36,543 bases of DNA. Origin: Syntrophomonadaceae bacterium (lineage in GTDB: Bacteria; Bacillota; Dethiobacteria; DTU022; PWGO01). Positions 23,532 through 31,898 of this stretch are shown piece by piece. A program made the position numbers and the translations under genes. Below the pieces are notes generated by a model, which worked only from the letters and a program-made list of their open reading frames with translations, had not been told where the DNA came from and ran no database searches. The stretch is taken from positions 1-36,543 of the forward strand of contig PWGO01000103.1 in assembly GCA_003554525.1 (NCBI GenBank), given 5' to 3'. Positions within the stretch are counted from its first letter, which is position 1. The number at the start of each line of letters is the position of its first letter.

Positions 23532-24623
23532 CTACTTCATGACTTCAAGTATTGTGCCCCCACCCAGGACATTTTCTCCTTCGTAAAACACCGCGGATTG
23601 CCCTGGGGTAACCGCGGACCGCGGTTCCTGCAACTCTACCCGGGCCACTTTTTCTTTATCCGGTGGATAAAGCACGGCAGGAACTTCAGGTGAACGATAC
23701 CTGATGCGGGCCATTAATGAAACCGGTTCCCGGGGTTCTGGCATGCTCACGAAATTTAACTTGTTAACCGTAAAATTGCTGGCATATGTTTCCTCTCTGG
23801 TTCCCACTACCAGTGTATTGGTGTCAACTTCCATGTCTATTACATACATCGGCTTTTGGGTGGTTAACCCCAGCCCCCTGCGCTGCCCTATGGTATAAAA
23901 CGGGAGTCCACTGTGTTGGCCCAGTACCTTTCCCGCTTTATCTACAACAGGACCCGGCTTAATATTTTCATACTGCCTGGTTAAAAATTCACGGTAGCCC
24001 CCCTCTGGAATAAAACAAACCTCCTGGCTTTCTCCTTTTTGAGCCACCGGAAGCTTCAACCCGGCTGCTTTTTTGCGAACTTCTTCTTTCTGGAATTCTC
24101 CCAGCGGAAACAGGCTGTATGACAGCTGTTCCTGGGTAAGGTTGTATAACATATAGGACTGATCTTTTTGTACATCCAGCCCTTTTTTCATAAAATATCT
24201 CTTCCGGTTAATATCCCACCCCGAGCGAACATAATGGCCGGTAGCAAGATAACCCGCGCCTATGGCCAGCGCTTTTTCCAAAAACAGGCCGAACTTTATT
24301 TTTCGGTTGCATATTACACACGGATTAGGAGTGCGCCCCTGCAAATATTCTTCTACAAAATAATCTACTACTTCTTTTTTAAATTCATCCCTTAAATTAA
24401 GTACGTAGTGAGGTATGTCCAGCTGGTCAGCAATTTTCCTTGCATCGTTTACTGCTTCCAAAGAACAACAGCTCTTGCCGGGAACCATTTCTGCCTCCGG
24501 GTCAAACCACAGGCGCATGGTGAGCCCTATCACCTCATAACCTTTTTCCAGCAAAAACGCAGCTGTTAAAGAACTGTCAACTCCGCCACTCATGGCTACT
24601 GCTATACTTCTGGAGGAATCCAC
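23532..24623 (-). CDS. mnmA: tRNA-specific 2-thiouridylase MnmA
   Basis: A 363-residue enzyme that thiolates U34 of Lys, Glu and Gln tRNAs. The PP-loop SGGVDSS is at residues 12-18, the first catalytic Cys in NPCVICNRKIKFG near 100-112, the second in GESQEVCFI near 197, and GQRRGLGL follows. Length is typical. The GTG start (24623) is two bases after the stop of the IMPACT-family gene, with AGAGGTG lying within the end of that gene. The cysteine desulfurase that usually supplies sulphur is not in the window. Confidence 0.96.
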   Translation of the reverse strand: MDSSRSIAVAMSGGVDSSLTAAFLLEKGYEVIGLTMRLWFDPEAEMVPGKSCCSLEAVNDARKIADQLDIPHYVLNLRDEFKKEVVDYFVEEYLQGRTPNPCVICNRKIKFGLFLEKALAIGAGYLATGHYVRSGWDINRKRYFMKKGLDVQKDQSYMLYNLTQEQLSYSLFPLGEFQKEEVRKKAAGLKLPVAQKGESQEVCFIPEGGYREFLTRQYENIKPGPVVDKAGKVLGQHSGLPFYTIGQRRGLGLTTQKPMYVIDMEVDTNTLVVGTREETYASNFTVNKLNFVSMPEPREPVSLMARIRYRSPEVPAVLYPPDKEKVARVELQEPRSAVTPGQSAVFYEGENVLGGGTILEVMK

Positions 24624-24625
24624 TA

Positions 24626-25243
24626 TCAGTTCACCTCTTTTAAAACTCCGTGTCCACGAGTAATATCCCGCAGGGTTACCTCAAGATCTTTTGCCGCATC
24701 GGGACTTGTTTTAAAATAAACGAGAGCATTTTCATGATAATCTATTTCTATTATTTCCCCTCTGGCTTGAGAAATAAGTTTCATGACTTCCCCTAGATAC
24801 TGGTAAGGAGTTTCTACCCCGAATTTTAATTCCGGCTCTAAAGGTGTGGTGCAACAGGCCCGAACTGCTTCTTCAGTACACCGGCGATATGCCCGGATTA
24901 AACCACCAATACCCAGTTTTACTCCACCGAAATAGCGCACTGCAACTGCCAGGGTATTAACCAGACAAAAGCGGCGCAACACCTCTAAAACCGGCTTGCC
25001 GGCAGAACCCGCAGGTTCCCGGTCATCACTGCTCTTTTCTTTTATTTCTTTTCCCTGCAATAACCTGTAGGCGTAAACATGGTGATTGGCATCAGGATAT
25101 TCTTCTTTTAACAAAGACAGTTTTTCTTTAATTTCTTCTGCACTGCAAACCGGAATTATAATTAAATAAAACCGGCATGCACCTTCCGGTACGCGCACCC
25201 TGCTTTCTTCCGTTATGGTAAAATTAACGCCTTTTTCCTCCAT
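24626..25243 (-). CDS. IMPACT/YigZ family protein
   Basis: A 205-residue protein with the UPF0029 N-terminal block: FYLIIIPVCSAEEIKE, ANHHVYAYR, DDREPAGSAGKPVLE and VAVRYFGGVKLGIGGLIRAY. The C-terminal third is the DUF1949 domain. Eukaryotic IMPACT regulates GCN2; the bacterial role is not settled, with ribosome or translation links proposed. AAAGG precedes the ATG. It sits between rarA (55-base gap) and mnmA (2-base gap), so it is likely co-transcribed with both. Confidence 0.9.
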   Translation of the reverse strand: MEEKGVNFTITEESRVRVPEGACRFYLIIIPVCSAEEIKEKLSLLKEEYPDANHHVYAYRLLQGKEIKEKSSDDREPAGSAGKPVLEVLRRFCLVNTLAVAVRYFGGVKLGIGGLIRAYRRCTEEAVRACCTTPLEPELKFGVETPYQYLGEVMKLISQARGEIIEIDYHENALVYFKTSPDAAKDLEVTLRDITRGHGVLKEVN

Positions 25244-25298
25244 TGTAACCTTTCCCCTGTAAGGATTTAGGGAGCTTGTTTACAGGTTGAACTTCGGT

Positions 25299-26645
25299 TT
25301 ATTTTTCCTCTTTATTTTTATACCTCTGCGGATGCAGCTTTTCCAGGCGCTGCTTGATTTTGCTTTCCACCCCTGTATCTTTGGGGCGGTAAAATACTTT
25401 ATCTGTAAGCTCCGGAGGAAGATACCTCTGCTTTACATATCCACCCCGGTAATCATGGGGGTACCGGTACCCCTTCCCGTGCCCCAACCTTTCAGCTCCC
25501 CGGTAACCTGTCCCTTTTAAGTGAGGCGGCACTTCACTTGAAGGATGAGCTTTTACTTCCTCTATTGCCTGGTTTATAGCCTGGTAAGAGGCGTTACTCT
25601 TGGGCGCAGAAGCAAGATAAGTAACCGCCTGGGACAACAGTATCTTCCCTTCCGGCATTCCTACCAGCTGCAATCCCTGGGCAACTGCATTGGCAATTTC
25701 TATAGCCCTTGGGTCGGCGTTTCCTATATCTTCGGAAGCACTAATAACCAGGCGCCTGGCTATAAACAGGGGATCTTCACCCCCCTGTATCATTCGGGCC
25801 AACCAGTATAAGGCCGCATCCGGGTCCGAGCCGCGGATGGATTTTATTAAAGCGGAAGCAATATCGTAGTGGGTATCCCCGTCACGGTCGTAATTAAATA
25901 CAAGGTGGGAAGCGGCCTCCCCTGCTATGTCGGCGGTTATCCGGCAACTTTCCCCTTCTTCCCGTGCACTGGCAGTTTGAACCGCCAGTTCCAGGGAATT
26001 AAGCCCCACCCTGGCATCTCCTCCCGCCCTGCTTGCCAGGAGTTCCAGCGCCTCTTCTTCAACTTCTACTTTCCAGTCCCCCAGGCCTCTTTCGGAATCC
26101 CGGAGGGCTTTCTGCATTAGTTCTTTTATATACCCCCGGTTAAGTGATTTAAAGGTAAAAATACGTAGTCTGGATAGCAACGGCGAAGTAAGGTGAAAAA
26201 AAGGGTTTTCGGTAGTAGCACCAATAAAAAGGAGTGTGCCTTCTTCCACCGCGGAAAGAAGGGCATCCTGCTGGGCCTTGTTAAACCGGTGGATTTCATC
26301 CAGGAAAAGGATGGTCCTTTTGCTTTCCCCGCCCCACCTTTTTTTTGCTTCGCTGATTACTTCACGCACTTCCTTTACTGTAGCCGATACCGCGTTTAGC
26401 TGCACAAAAGCCGCCCGGCTAAAAGAAGCGATGATGCCGGCCAGGGTAGTTTTACCCGTTCCCGGAGGGCCGTAAAACAATGAAGAAGGAAGCCTGTCTT
26501 CGGTGATGGACCGGTAAAGAGGTGCATCTTTACCTAATATCTCCTCCTGGCCCAAAAATTCTTCCAGGCTGCGCGGGCGCATGCGGACTGCCAGGGGGCC
26601 TTCCCGGTTAACTTTTTCCTGCCACTTATGAGTAAAAAGGTCCAC
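25299..26645 (-). CDS. rarA: Replication-associated recombination protein A (RarA/MgsA)
   Basis: A 448-residue AAA+ ATPase of the clamp-loader clade that acts at stalled forks. Walker [11 protein letters not shown] is near residue 60, Walker [16 protein letters not shown] near 112, sensor 1 ATTENP near 140, followed by the tetramerisation domain with [17 protein letters not shown] and GYRYPHDY near the end. The GTG start (26645) is only three bases after the stop of scfB, whose last codons contain the GGAGGA site, so the two are translationally linked. Confidence 0.96.
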   Translation of the reverse strand: MDLFTHKWQEKVNREGPLAVRMRPRSLEEFLGQEEILGKDAPLYRSITEDRLPSSLFYGPPGTGKTTLAGIIASFSRAAFVQLNAVSATVKEVREVISEAKKRWGGESKRTILFLDEIHRFNKAQQDALLSAVEEGTLLFIGATTENPFFHLTSPLLSRLRIFTFKSLNRGYIKELMQKALRDSERGLGDWKVEVEEEALELLASRAGGDARVGLNSLELAVQTASAREEGESCRITADIAGEAASHLVFNYDRDGDTHYDIASALIKSIRGSDPDAALYWLARMIQGGEDPLFIARRLVISASEDIGNADPRAIEIANAVAQGLQLVGMPEGKILLSQAVTYLASAPKSNASYQAINQAIEEVKAHPSSEVPPHLKGTGYRGAERLGHGKGYRYPHDYRGGYVKQRYLPPELTDKVFYRPKDTGVESKIKQRLEKLHPQRYKNKEEK

Positions 26646-26648
26646 AGG

Positions 26649-28007
26649 TTATTCCTCCTTCAGGCAGGCTTTTATATAAAGGGCGCACTCCAGGCGTTTC
26701 TGCTGCAGGGCGCATTCCAGGTTATACGGGATTTTCGGGTCGCCGTTAACCACCAGCGAAGCTGCACGACACCCTCCACCACAGTGGTAGCGCGCCCAAC
26801 AATTTCTGCAGGAATCCAGAGTGGGACCAACCGCCGGAAATTTCTCCTCGGGCAAAATATGTTTAACCCTTTCCGGGGCCAGGACATTTCCCATCACGTA
26901 TTCTTTCATACCCACCAGCTGGTGGCAAGGGTAAATATCCCCATCCGGAGTAACCGCCAGGTACTCACTTCCCGCCCCACACCCGGACAAGCGCTTAAAC
27001 AGGCAGGGGCCTTCTTCCAGGTCTATTTCAAAGTGAAAGAAAGTAAAAGGATCTCCTGCCCAACAGCATTCCAGGTAAAACTCGGCCAGCTTTCGGTACT
27101 GCCCGGCCAGCTCATCCAGGTCTTCCTCTTGCAGGGCCCAATCCTGGTGTGGTTCAGATACAACCGGTTCCAGGGATATATGACGAAAACCTTCCTGGTA
27201 AAGGTGATATACATCGTTAAAGAAATCCCGGTTAAACCTGGTATAAGTTCCTCTTACATAGTAGCTGCCTTCCCAGCTGTTAACAAAATTGCTCAGGCGT
27301 TTTATTACCCTGGGGTAGCTAAAAGATCCGTCAGGAAAAGTTCGCATACGGTTATGTACCTCCGGGCGGCCGTCCAGGCTCAATATCACGCTAAAATTTT
27401 CCCGGGCCAGGTATTCGCGCACTTCGTCATTTAATAACAGCCCGTTAGTGGTGAGGGTGAATCTGACCTCCGTTCCTTTTTCCTTCCCTTTTTCCCGTGC
27501 GTATTCCGTAATTTTTTTTACATTTTCCAGGTTGAGAAGCGGTTCTCCCCCAAAAAAATCAATTTCAACATGGCGTCGGCCTCCGGACTGTTCCAACAAA
27601 AAATCAACTGCAGATTTTCCCACCTGGTAAGACATTAGCGGTTTTCCGCCGCCGTATTCTCCTTTGCCGGCAAAACAATAACGGCAAGTCAGGTTACAGA
27701 TATGCGCCGCATTCAAGCATAAAGCTTTTACTACCGGTTCTGCAGGAGTGTTTTCCAGATGCGGCGGCGGACTCCAGAGATGCCCCGCAGATTTTAGTTC
27801 TTCAATTTCCTGCAATACTTCACCTATATCCTCCCGGGAATATTGGTCTGCAAGTAAGGAATATAACCTTTCCCGGGAATAACCCTGGTCCAGTAAATTA
27901 ATTACGTTCCAGGCCAGCCCGTCTACTACGTACAGGGAATCACTTTCTACATCAAAAACTATTTTTTTGTCTCCCATTTGAAACAGGTGCAGTTCGCCCT
28001 GCGACAA
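26649..28007 (-). CDS. scfB: SCIFF peptide radical SAM maturase
   Basis: A 452-residue radical SAM/SPASM enzyme that forms sulphur-to-carbon thioether crosslinks on the SCIFF peptide (ranthipeptide class). An N-terminal precursor-recognition (PqqD-like) domain spans about residues 1-85, then the radical SAM motif CNLTCRYC (Cys104, 108, 111), FFGGEPLLN, and a SPASM region with GCGAGSEYLAVTPDGDIYPC and CRNCWARYHCGGGC for two auxiliary clusters. The TTG start (28007) follows AGGAGGT. The peptide gene lies 134 bases upstream, confirming the assignment. rarA follows after three bases. Confidence 0.96.
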   Translation of the reverse strand: MSQGELHLFQMGDKKIVFDVESDSLYVVDGLAWNVINLLDQGYSRERLYSLLADQYSREDIGEVLQEIEELKSAGHLWSPPPHLENTPAEPVVKALCLNAAHICNLTCRYCFAGKGEYGGGKPLMSYQVGKSAVDFLLEQSGGRRHVEIDFFGGEPLLNLENVKKITEYAREKGKEKGTEVRFTLTTNGLLLNDEVREYLARENFSVILSLDGRPEVHNRMRTFPDGSFSYPRVIKRLSNFVNSWEGSYYVRGTYTRFNRDFFNDVYHLYQEGFRHISLEPVVSEPHQDWALQEEDLDELAGQYRKLAEFYLECCWAGDPFTFFHFEIDLEEGPCLFKRLSGCGAGSEYLAVTPDGDIYPCHQLVGMKEYVMGNVLAPERVKHILPEEKFPAVGPTLDSCRNCWARYHCGGGCRAASLVVNGDPKIPYNLECALQQKRLECALYIKACLKEE

Positions 28008-28068
28008 CGTACTACCTCCTTTTACAGGCCTGACAAAACATTGTATAATTTACACGGGCCTCCTGCAT

Positions 28069-28097
28069 AAAAAGGCCAGGTTTTAAATATAACCTGG
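28069..28097 (-). terminator. Terminator or attenuator between scfA and scfB
   Basis: On the minus strand CCAGGTT (28097-28091), an 8-base loop, AACCTGG (28082-28076), then CCTTTTT. A modest 7-base stem with a short U run. A further CCAGGTT copy lies upstream (28121-28115). It would let most transcripts end after the peptide gene with some readthrough into scfB. Confidence 0.6.
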
Positions 28098-28141
28098 TCC
28101 TCTGGAAATACTTTAACCTGGAGGCTAAATGTGTTTATGAT

Positions 28142-28288
28142 CTACTGGTTTTTCTTGCGCTCACAAACTTGATTGCCTACTGTGCATGAGGTTTTGCAAG
28201 CCGACTGACAAGAGGTGGCACATTCCCTGCATCCTTCTTCCCTGTGTGTTGAAATATTTTTCTGATTTACTGCTTTTATATGCTTCAC
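28142..28288 (-). CDS. scfA: SCIFF ranthipeptide precursor (six cysteines in forty-five)
   Basis: A 48-residue peptide starting at GTG (28288), three bases after GGAGGTATA. It begins MKHIKAVNQKNIS and has exactly six cysteines at 20, 23, 27, 31, 35 and 42, with the highly conserved core CQSACKTSCTVGNQ, ending in a basic tail ERKKNQ. This is the SCIFF family, substrate of ScfB, in which Cys side chains are linked to downstream residues. It has its own promoter and a terminator-like hairpin. SCIFF peptides are nearly universal in Clostridia and have been linked to quorum-type regulation in some species. The identification is very secure; its biological role here is not known. Confidence 0.96.
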   Translation of the reverse strand: MKHIKAVNQKNISTHREEGCRECATSCQSACKTSCTVGNQVCERKKNQ

Positions 28289-28339
28289 CTGTATACCTCC
28301 TAATTATAGTTGCTACTAACGATTTTAATTTCCTCAGTA

Positions 28340-28368
28340 ATTATAACAGATCTGCCTCAAGTGTGAAA
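28340..28368 (-). promoter_or_regulatory. Promoter of scfA
   Basis: On the minus strand TTTCAC (28368-28363), 17 bases, TATAAT (28345-28340), about 50 bases before the GTG start. The -10 is perfect, the -35 matches four of six consensus bases (TTGACA). Confidence 0.65.
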
Positions 28369-28454
28369 CACCGTCTTTAAATTTCAGCGTTTTAACTGTC
28401 CAGGCAGGAGGTATAATTGCCAGGGCCGCATGTACCCCCGCCTAACCCTTATCT

Positions 28455-28469
28455 TAATCAGCCTGATTA
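28455..28469. repeat. Palindrome TAATCAG-C-CTGATTA
   Basis: A perfect 7-base inverted repeat with one central base, just after the transaldolase stop and upstream of scfA. It could be an operator, but no T-run supports a terminator. Confidence 0.5.
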
Positions 28470-28476
28470 GATACTC

Positions 28477-29121
28477 TTAAGGCAGTGCACCGCCGGGAAG
28501 CGAGCGAAAATCTTCTACTGCTTCTTCGGTTAAGGGACTGTGCAGCATGTCCCTTAAGACCCAATAAGGGGCGGTAAGGTAACTTGCCCCGGCAATATAA
28601 GCTCCAACTAACTCTTCCGGGGATTTAAGGCTTGCCGCCAGTATATTCCCCTTTCCCCCGGCCCGGATAACGCTCGATATTTCCTGTACCAGCTCCACCC
28701 CATCTTTTCCTCTGCGGGTGGAGCGGTTGACGTAAGGAGCTACGTAGTCAGCCCCGGCGTGGAATGCCGTCAGCGCCTGCGAAGAAGTAAAAACAGAGGT
28801 CATGCAAACCGGTACACCCGCTTTGCTTAAAGATCCGATTAGATTGACACCGTTCCAGGTGCAGAGAACCTTGATCACCACCCTTTCCGGGGCTAATGAC
28901 CAGTAATGTACCGCCCAGCGGTACATATCTTTCTGCTCTCCTTCCGGAACCTGCAGCCATACCGGCAGGGTCATTTCCTTGATTAATTCTCCGGCAAACT
29001 GTGCAGGTTCTACCCCTGCATCATACATCAACCGGGGATTAGTAGTTATTCCGCTAATTATTCCCAGCACCAGTGCTTTTTCAATTTCATTCCTGTCCGC
29101 AGAATCCAGCAACAAAGGCAT
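28477..29121 (-). CDS. TalC/FSA-type transaldolase
   Basis: A 214-residue short transaldolase. MPLLLDSADR opens the barrel, GITTNP (residues 24-29) binds phosphate and substrate, VVIKV holds the Schiff-base lysine (Lys84), and TSVFTSSQAL and YVAPYVNR follow. Members are transaldolases or fructose-6-phosphate aldolases; sight cannot separate them. The start is placed at the ATG at 29121, since the GTG at 29133 overlaps the AAGGAG ribosome site. It stands apart from scfA by 188 bases and follows the CDF-like membrane gene. Confidence 0.9.
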   Translation of the reverse strand: MPLLLDSADRNEIEKALVLGIISGITTNPRLMYDAGVEPAQFAGELIKEMTLPVWLQVPEGEQKDMYRWAVHYWSLAPERVVIKVLCTWNGVNLIGSLSKAGVPVCMTSVFTSSQALTAFHAGADYVAPYVNRSTRRGKDGVELVQEISSVIRAGGKGNILAASLKSPEELVGAYIAGASYLTAPYWVLRDMLHSPLTEEAVEDFRSLPGGALP

Positions 29122-29175
29122 CTGTGTTTCCACTCCTTATCCGTTTATATTTTACATTTCAACATTGACCGAAAA

Positions 29176-29202
29176 CATCTTCCTCCACCTCTCACCTCTC
29201 AT
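29176..29202. repeat. Repeat family C, copy 3
   Basis: CATCTTCCTCC, ACCTCTC, ACCTCTCAT. On the minus strand it starts just after the stop of the membrane protein gene ending at 29206. The CATCTTCCTCC part is also present at 15168-15177. Confidence 0.55.
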
Positions 29203-29205
29203 AAA

Positions 29206-29811
29206 TCAACCTGCCGAACTACCGGGCATTTCCCTGGCTGCAACACAGGATAAGCCTTCCATGCACATCTCCAGCGACAACCTCTTTATTTGTAAACATA
29301 TACCCAGGGCAACAATAACATCAAAAATGGCATGGCCGTAAAATCCTGCCGCAGCCGAGCTCAAAACTAAAAGAGCCGCTATAGCCTCGAAACCGAAAAA
29401 AGTATATATAACCCGGCCGGTAACGGAATTAGCGGATAACCCCCTGAACCTGAAATATAGCATCAAATAAATAGCCCCAAGAACCAGCGATACGTAAAAT
29501 ACGGAAACATTCGGCGCCGCCCTGGCAGCATCCCTCAACACGCTTACAAAATAAGTATTCATACAAAAGGCAGCAAAGAGATGGAAAAGTCCCACCGCCA
29601 CAAGGAAACAGCTGCAGGTATACCTGAAAAGGCCCCTTGAATTTAAAGGTAAAAATAAAAACGCAAACAGCATTAAAACTACGACAAAAGAGTGAACTGC
29701 AAAACCAAACAGCGCATAACTTTCCCCGACGGCTGCTAAATATAACTTGATCAAACCCAGCACAAAATATGTAAACAACACCAGGAGATATTCTTTTTTA
29801 GATTTCTCCAA
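29206..29811 (-). CDS. Six-helix membrane protein with cation-diffusion-facilitator-like layout
   Basis: A 201-residue hydrophobic protein with about six membrane helices. I do not recognise a named family with certainty. The first pair (LYLAAVGESYALFGFAVHS) and the last part (AAGFYGHAIFDVIVALGI then a basic amphipathic end) recall helices 1-2 and 5-6 of cation diffusion facilitators, but the paired metal-binding Asp/His residues are mostly missing and the cytoplasmic domain is absent. If related, it has lost transport chemistry or works differently. TTG start behind AGGGGTG. It precedes the transaldolase gene. Confidence 0.7.
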   Translation of the reverse strand: MEKSKKEYLLVLFTYFVLGLIKLYLAAVGESYALFGFAVHSFVVVLMLFAFLFLPLNSRGLFRYTCSCFLVAVGLFHLFAAFCMNTYFVSVLRDAARAAPNVSVFYVSLVLGAIYLMLYFRFRGLSANSVTGRVIYTFFGFEAIAALLVLSSAAAGFYGHAIFDVIVALGICLQIKRLSLEMCMEGLSCVAAREMPGSSAG

Positions 29812-29942
29812 GAAATCACCCCTTTTTCCCTTTATTATATGGCAAAAAGGGGTGTCAGTGAGACAGTTTAAAAATTTTGCCTGGTTAGCTTATTGCTACA
29901 CACTTTACACCCAACAAATAAACAGCTATTGCCAGGTAATTA

Positions 29943-30362
29943 TCAAGAATTTACTCCCCACATCCCTCCGACAGCACCCAACACGAAACCCAGGAATAGC
30001 TTGGAAAACAGACTTAAACCCGGTAAAAACCCTTCAAGATAAAACCCGCCCAAAATTACTACCACCAGGACATACAAAACGCCTACCAGCCCCCCGTTCA
30101 ACCATCCTTTAACCCCCAGCGTTTTTCCCGTCTTACACGAACCCAGAAGTATTCCCGCCAGGCTTGCTAAAAATACCGCCGCCGGCATATATTTTTCTGG
30201 AAACGGGGTAAAAAACAACAGTGCACTGATTATAATCAGCAATAACACCGATACCAGGAGAGCCACCAGCACTCCTGAAGTTAATACTAAAGCTGTATTG
30301 ATTTCCCCTTCTCCCTCGCCGTTATAAACCGGAGCCTGAGAATAACTTTTTTCCGGGCACAT
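29943..30362 (-). CDS. TIGR04086 family membrane protein
   Basis: A 139-residue protein with four hydrophobic helices and glycine-rich turns (GILLGSCKTGKTLGVKGWLNGGLVGVLYVLVV), the TIGR04086/YrzE pattern found in Firmicutes downstream of yajC. Function is unknown. The ATG at 30362 lies seven bases after GGGGAGG; the GTG at 30368 would overlap the site. The gene is the last of the ruvC-to-yajC run. Confidence 0.82.
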   Translation of the reverse strand: MCPEKSYSQAPVYNGEGEGEINTALVLTSGVLVALLVSVLLLIIISALLFFTPFPEKYMPAAVFLASLAGILLGSCKTGKTLGVKGWLNGGLVGVLYVLVVVILGGFYLEGFLPGLSLFSKLFLGFVLGAVGGMWGVNS

Positions 30363-30416
30363 GAACACACCTCCCCAGGTTTTCTTTATATATATGCCCG
30401 GAAAAACAAACGTATT

Positions 30417-30692
30417 CTACTCTTCATCTGTAACAATATGGTCAATACCCTGCTTGGCAACTTTTATGTTCACGTTGTCTGCAACCCTTAAAGTTAAGGT
30501 CTCCTCTTTTATTTCTTTTATCACCCCGTGAATTCCACCAATGGTAACTACCCGGTCACCTTTCTGCAAACTGTCCAGCATCTGCTGCCTCTTTTGCTGC
30601 TGTTTCTGCTGCGGCCTTATCAGCACAAAATAGAAAACCGCAAACAGGAGCACAATCATTATAAGCGTTCCATACTGTTCAAACACTTCCAT
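30417..30692 (-). CDS. yajC: Preprotein translocase subunit YajC
   Basis: A 91-residue accessory protein of the SecDF-YajC complex: one N-terminal membrane helix (LIMIVLLFAVFYFVLI), the RPQQKQQQKRQ basic stretch, then GDRVVTIGGIHGVIKEI, the family core. It sits directly after tgt, the order seen in most bacteria. secD and secF, often next, are not in the window; a TIGR04086 gene follows instead. Good GGAGGTG site seven bases before the ATG. Confidence 0.95.
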   Translation of the reverse strand: MEVFEQYGTLIMIVLLFAVFYFVLIRPQQKQQQKRQQMLDSLQKGDRVVTIGGIHGVIKEIKEETLTLRVADNVNIKVAKQGIDHIVTDEE

Positions 30693-30719
30693 TAACGTAC
30701 ACCTCCATAATAATTTTTA

Positions 30720-31817
30720 CTAATTATCTTTCCACAGTTTTTCTATTTGCTCCCAGTTGTCTTCTTTAACACAGTTTCTAACCAATTCCATAAATTTTTT
30801 TATAAAATAAAGATTGTGATACGTGGTTAGACACAGTCCAAGTACTTCACCCGCCTGCAGCAGGTGCCTTATATAAGAACGGGAATATTTAGAACAAACG
30901 TTACAAAAACACCCCGCATCCAGGGGGCCCAAATCTTTAGCATAAGCGGAATTACGCAGATTTAAATATCCCCCGGCCGTAATTATTTTCCCATTTCGGG
31001 CCATGCGAGTGGGCATAACACTATCAAACAGGTCCATACCTCTTTTCACCGCTTCCAGAAGAGCATCCGGTGAACCTATACCCATAAGATAGCGCGGCCT
31101 GTCTTCCGGTAAAACAGGTGCGGTATGTTCCAAAACTTTATACATTTCTTCCCTGGGCTCCCCTACACTCAGGCCTCCTACAGCATAACCGGGAAACTCC
31201 AGCTCCAACAGTTCATGTGCACTCCTTTCACGCAGCTCCAGGTTTACCCCACCCTGGATAATGCCAAACAGGGCCTGGTCATCCCTCATGTGGCTATTAC
31301 TGCAGCGGTGTGCCCAGGCAGTAGTTCTTTCAACTGCTTTTTCCAGTTCATCGTGCGGGGCCGGATAAGGGGGGCACTGGTCAAGCTGCATTATAATATC
31401 GGCCCCCAGGGCATTCTGTAGCCTGGTTACTTTTTCCGGGGTAAGGTAATGCAGTGAGCCGTCCACGTGCGATTTAAAAGATATTCCACGGTCATCTACC
31501 TTGCGGAAACTCTCCAGGCTGAAAACCTGAAAACCCCCGCTGTCAGTAAGTACGGCCCCGTCCCAACCCATAAAACGGTGCAGCCCGCCATGCCGGGCAA
31601 TAACTTCTATCCCGGGACGCAGGTAGAGGTGGTATGTATTGCTTAATATAATACCGTAACCCAGCTGATGCAGTTCCTCTACGTGCAAGGCCTTAACACT
31701 GGCCTGGGTCCCTACGGGCATAAAAGCCGGGGTTTCTATAACCCCGTTTGGAGTATAAAACAGGCCCGCCCTGGCTTTATTCCTCTTGCTCTTCCCGGTA
31801 ATTTCAAATTCAAACAT
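30720..31817 (-). CDS. tgt: Queuine tRNA-ribosyltransferase
   Basis: A 365-residue enzyme that replaces guanine 34 with preQ1 in Asp, Asn, His and Tyr tRNAs. LTDSGGFQVFSL near residue 90 includes the active-site Asp; FIGIIQGGV-type FGIIQGGVN, GGLSVGEP, PRYLMGIGSPD and the zinc site CFCNVCSKYSRSYIRHL near 305 are all present. The AAGGAG site is 11 bases from the ATG, slightly distant. It follows queA, making a queuosine pair. Confidence 0.97.
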   Translation of the reverse strand: MFEFEITGKSKRNKARAGLFYTPNGVIETPAFMPVGTQASVKALHVEELHQLGYGIILSNTYHLYLRPGIEVIARHGGLHRFMGWDGAVLTDSGGFQVFSLESFRKVDDRGISFKSHVDGSLHYLTPEKVTRLQNALGADIIMQLDQCPPYPAPHDELEKAVERTTAWAHRCSNSHMRDDQALFGIIQGGVNLELRERSAHELLELEFPGYAVGGLSVGEPREEMYKVLEHTAPVLPEDRPRYLMGIGSPDALLEAVKRGMDLFDSVMPTRMARNGKIITAGGYLNLRNSAYAKDLGPLDAGCFCNVCSKYSRSYIRHLLQAGEVLGLCLTTYHNLYFIKKFMELVRNCVKEDNWEQIEKLWKDN

Positions 31818-31898
31818 TAACCAAAATACTCCTTCAGCTTAGCATTACAGATATAGTATGTCAAACCTCAGTGTGGTATATTGTTCTAATCATGACAC

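Noticed and set aside
28115-28121. Second CCAGGTT as an antiterminator arm
   Set aside because: It would pair with the same 3' arm as the terminator stem and so would not free the U run; only the duplication itself is reported.
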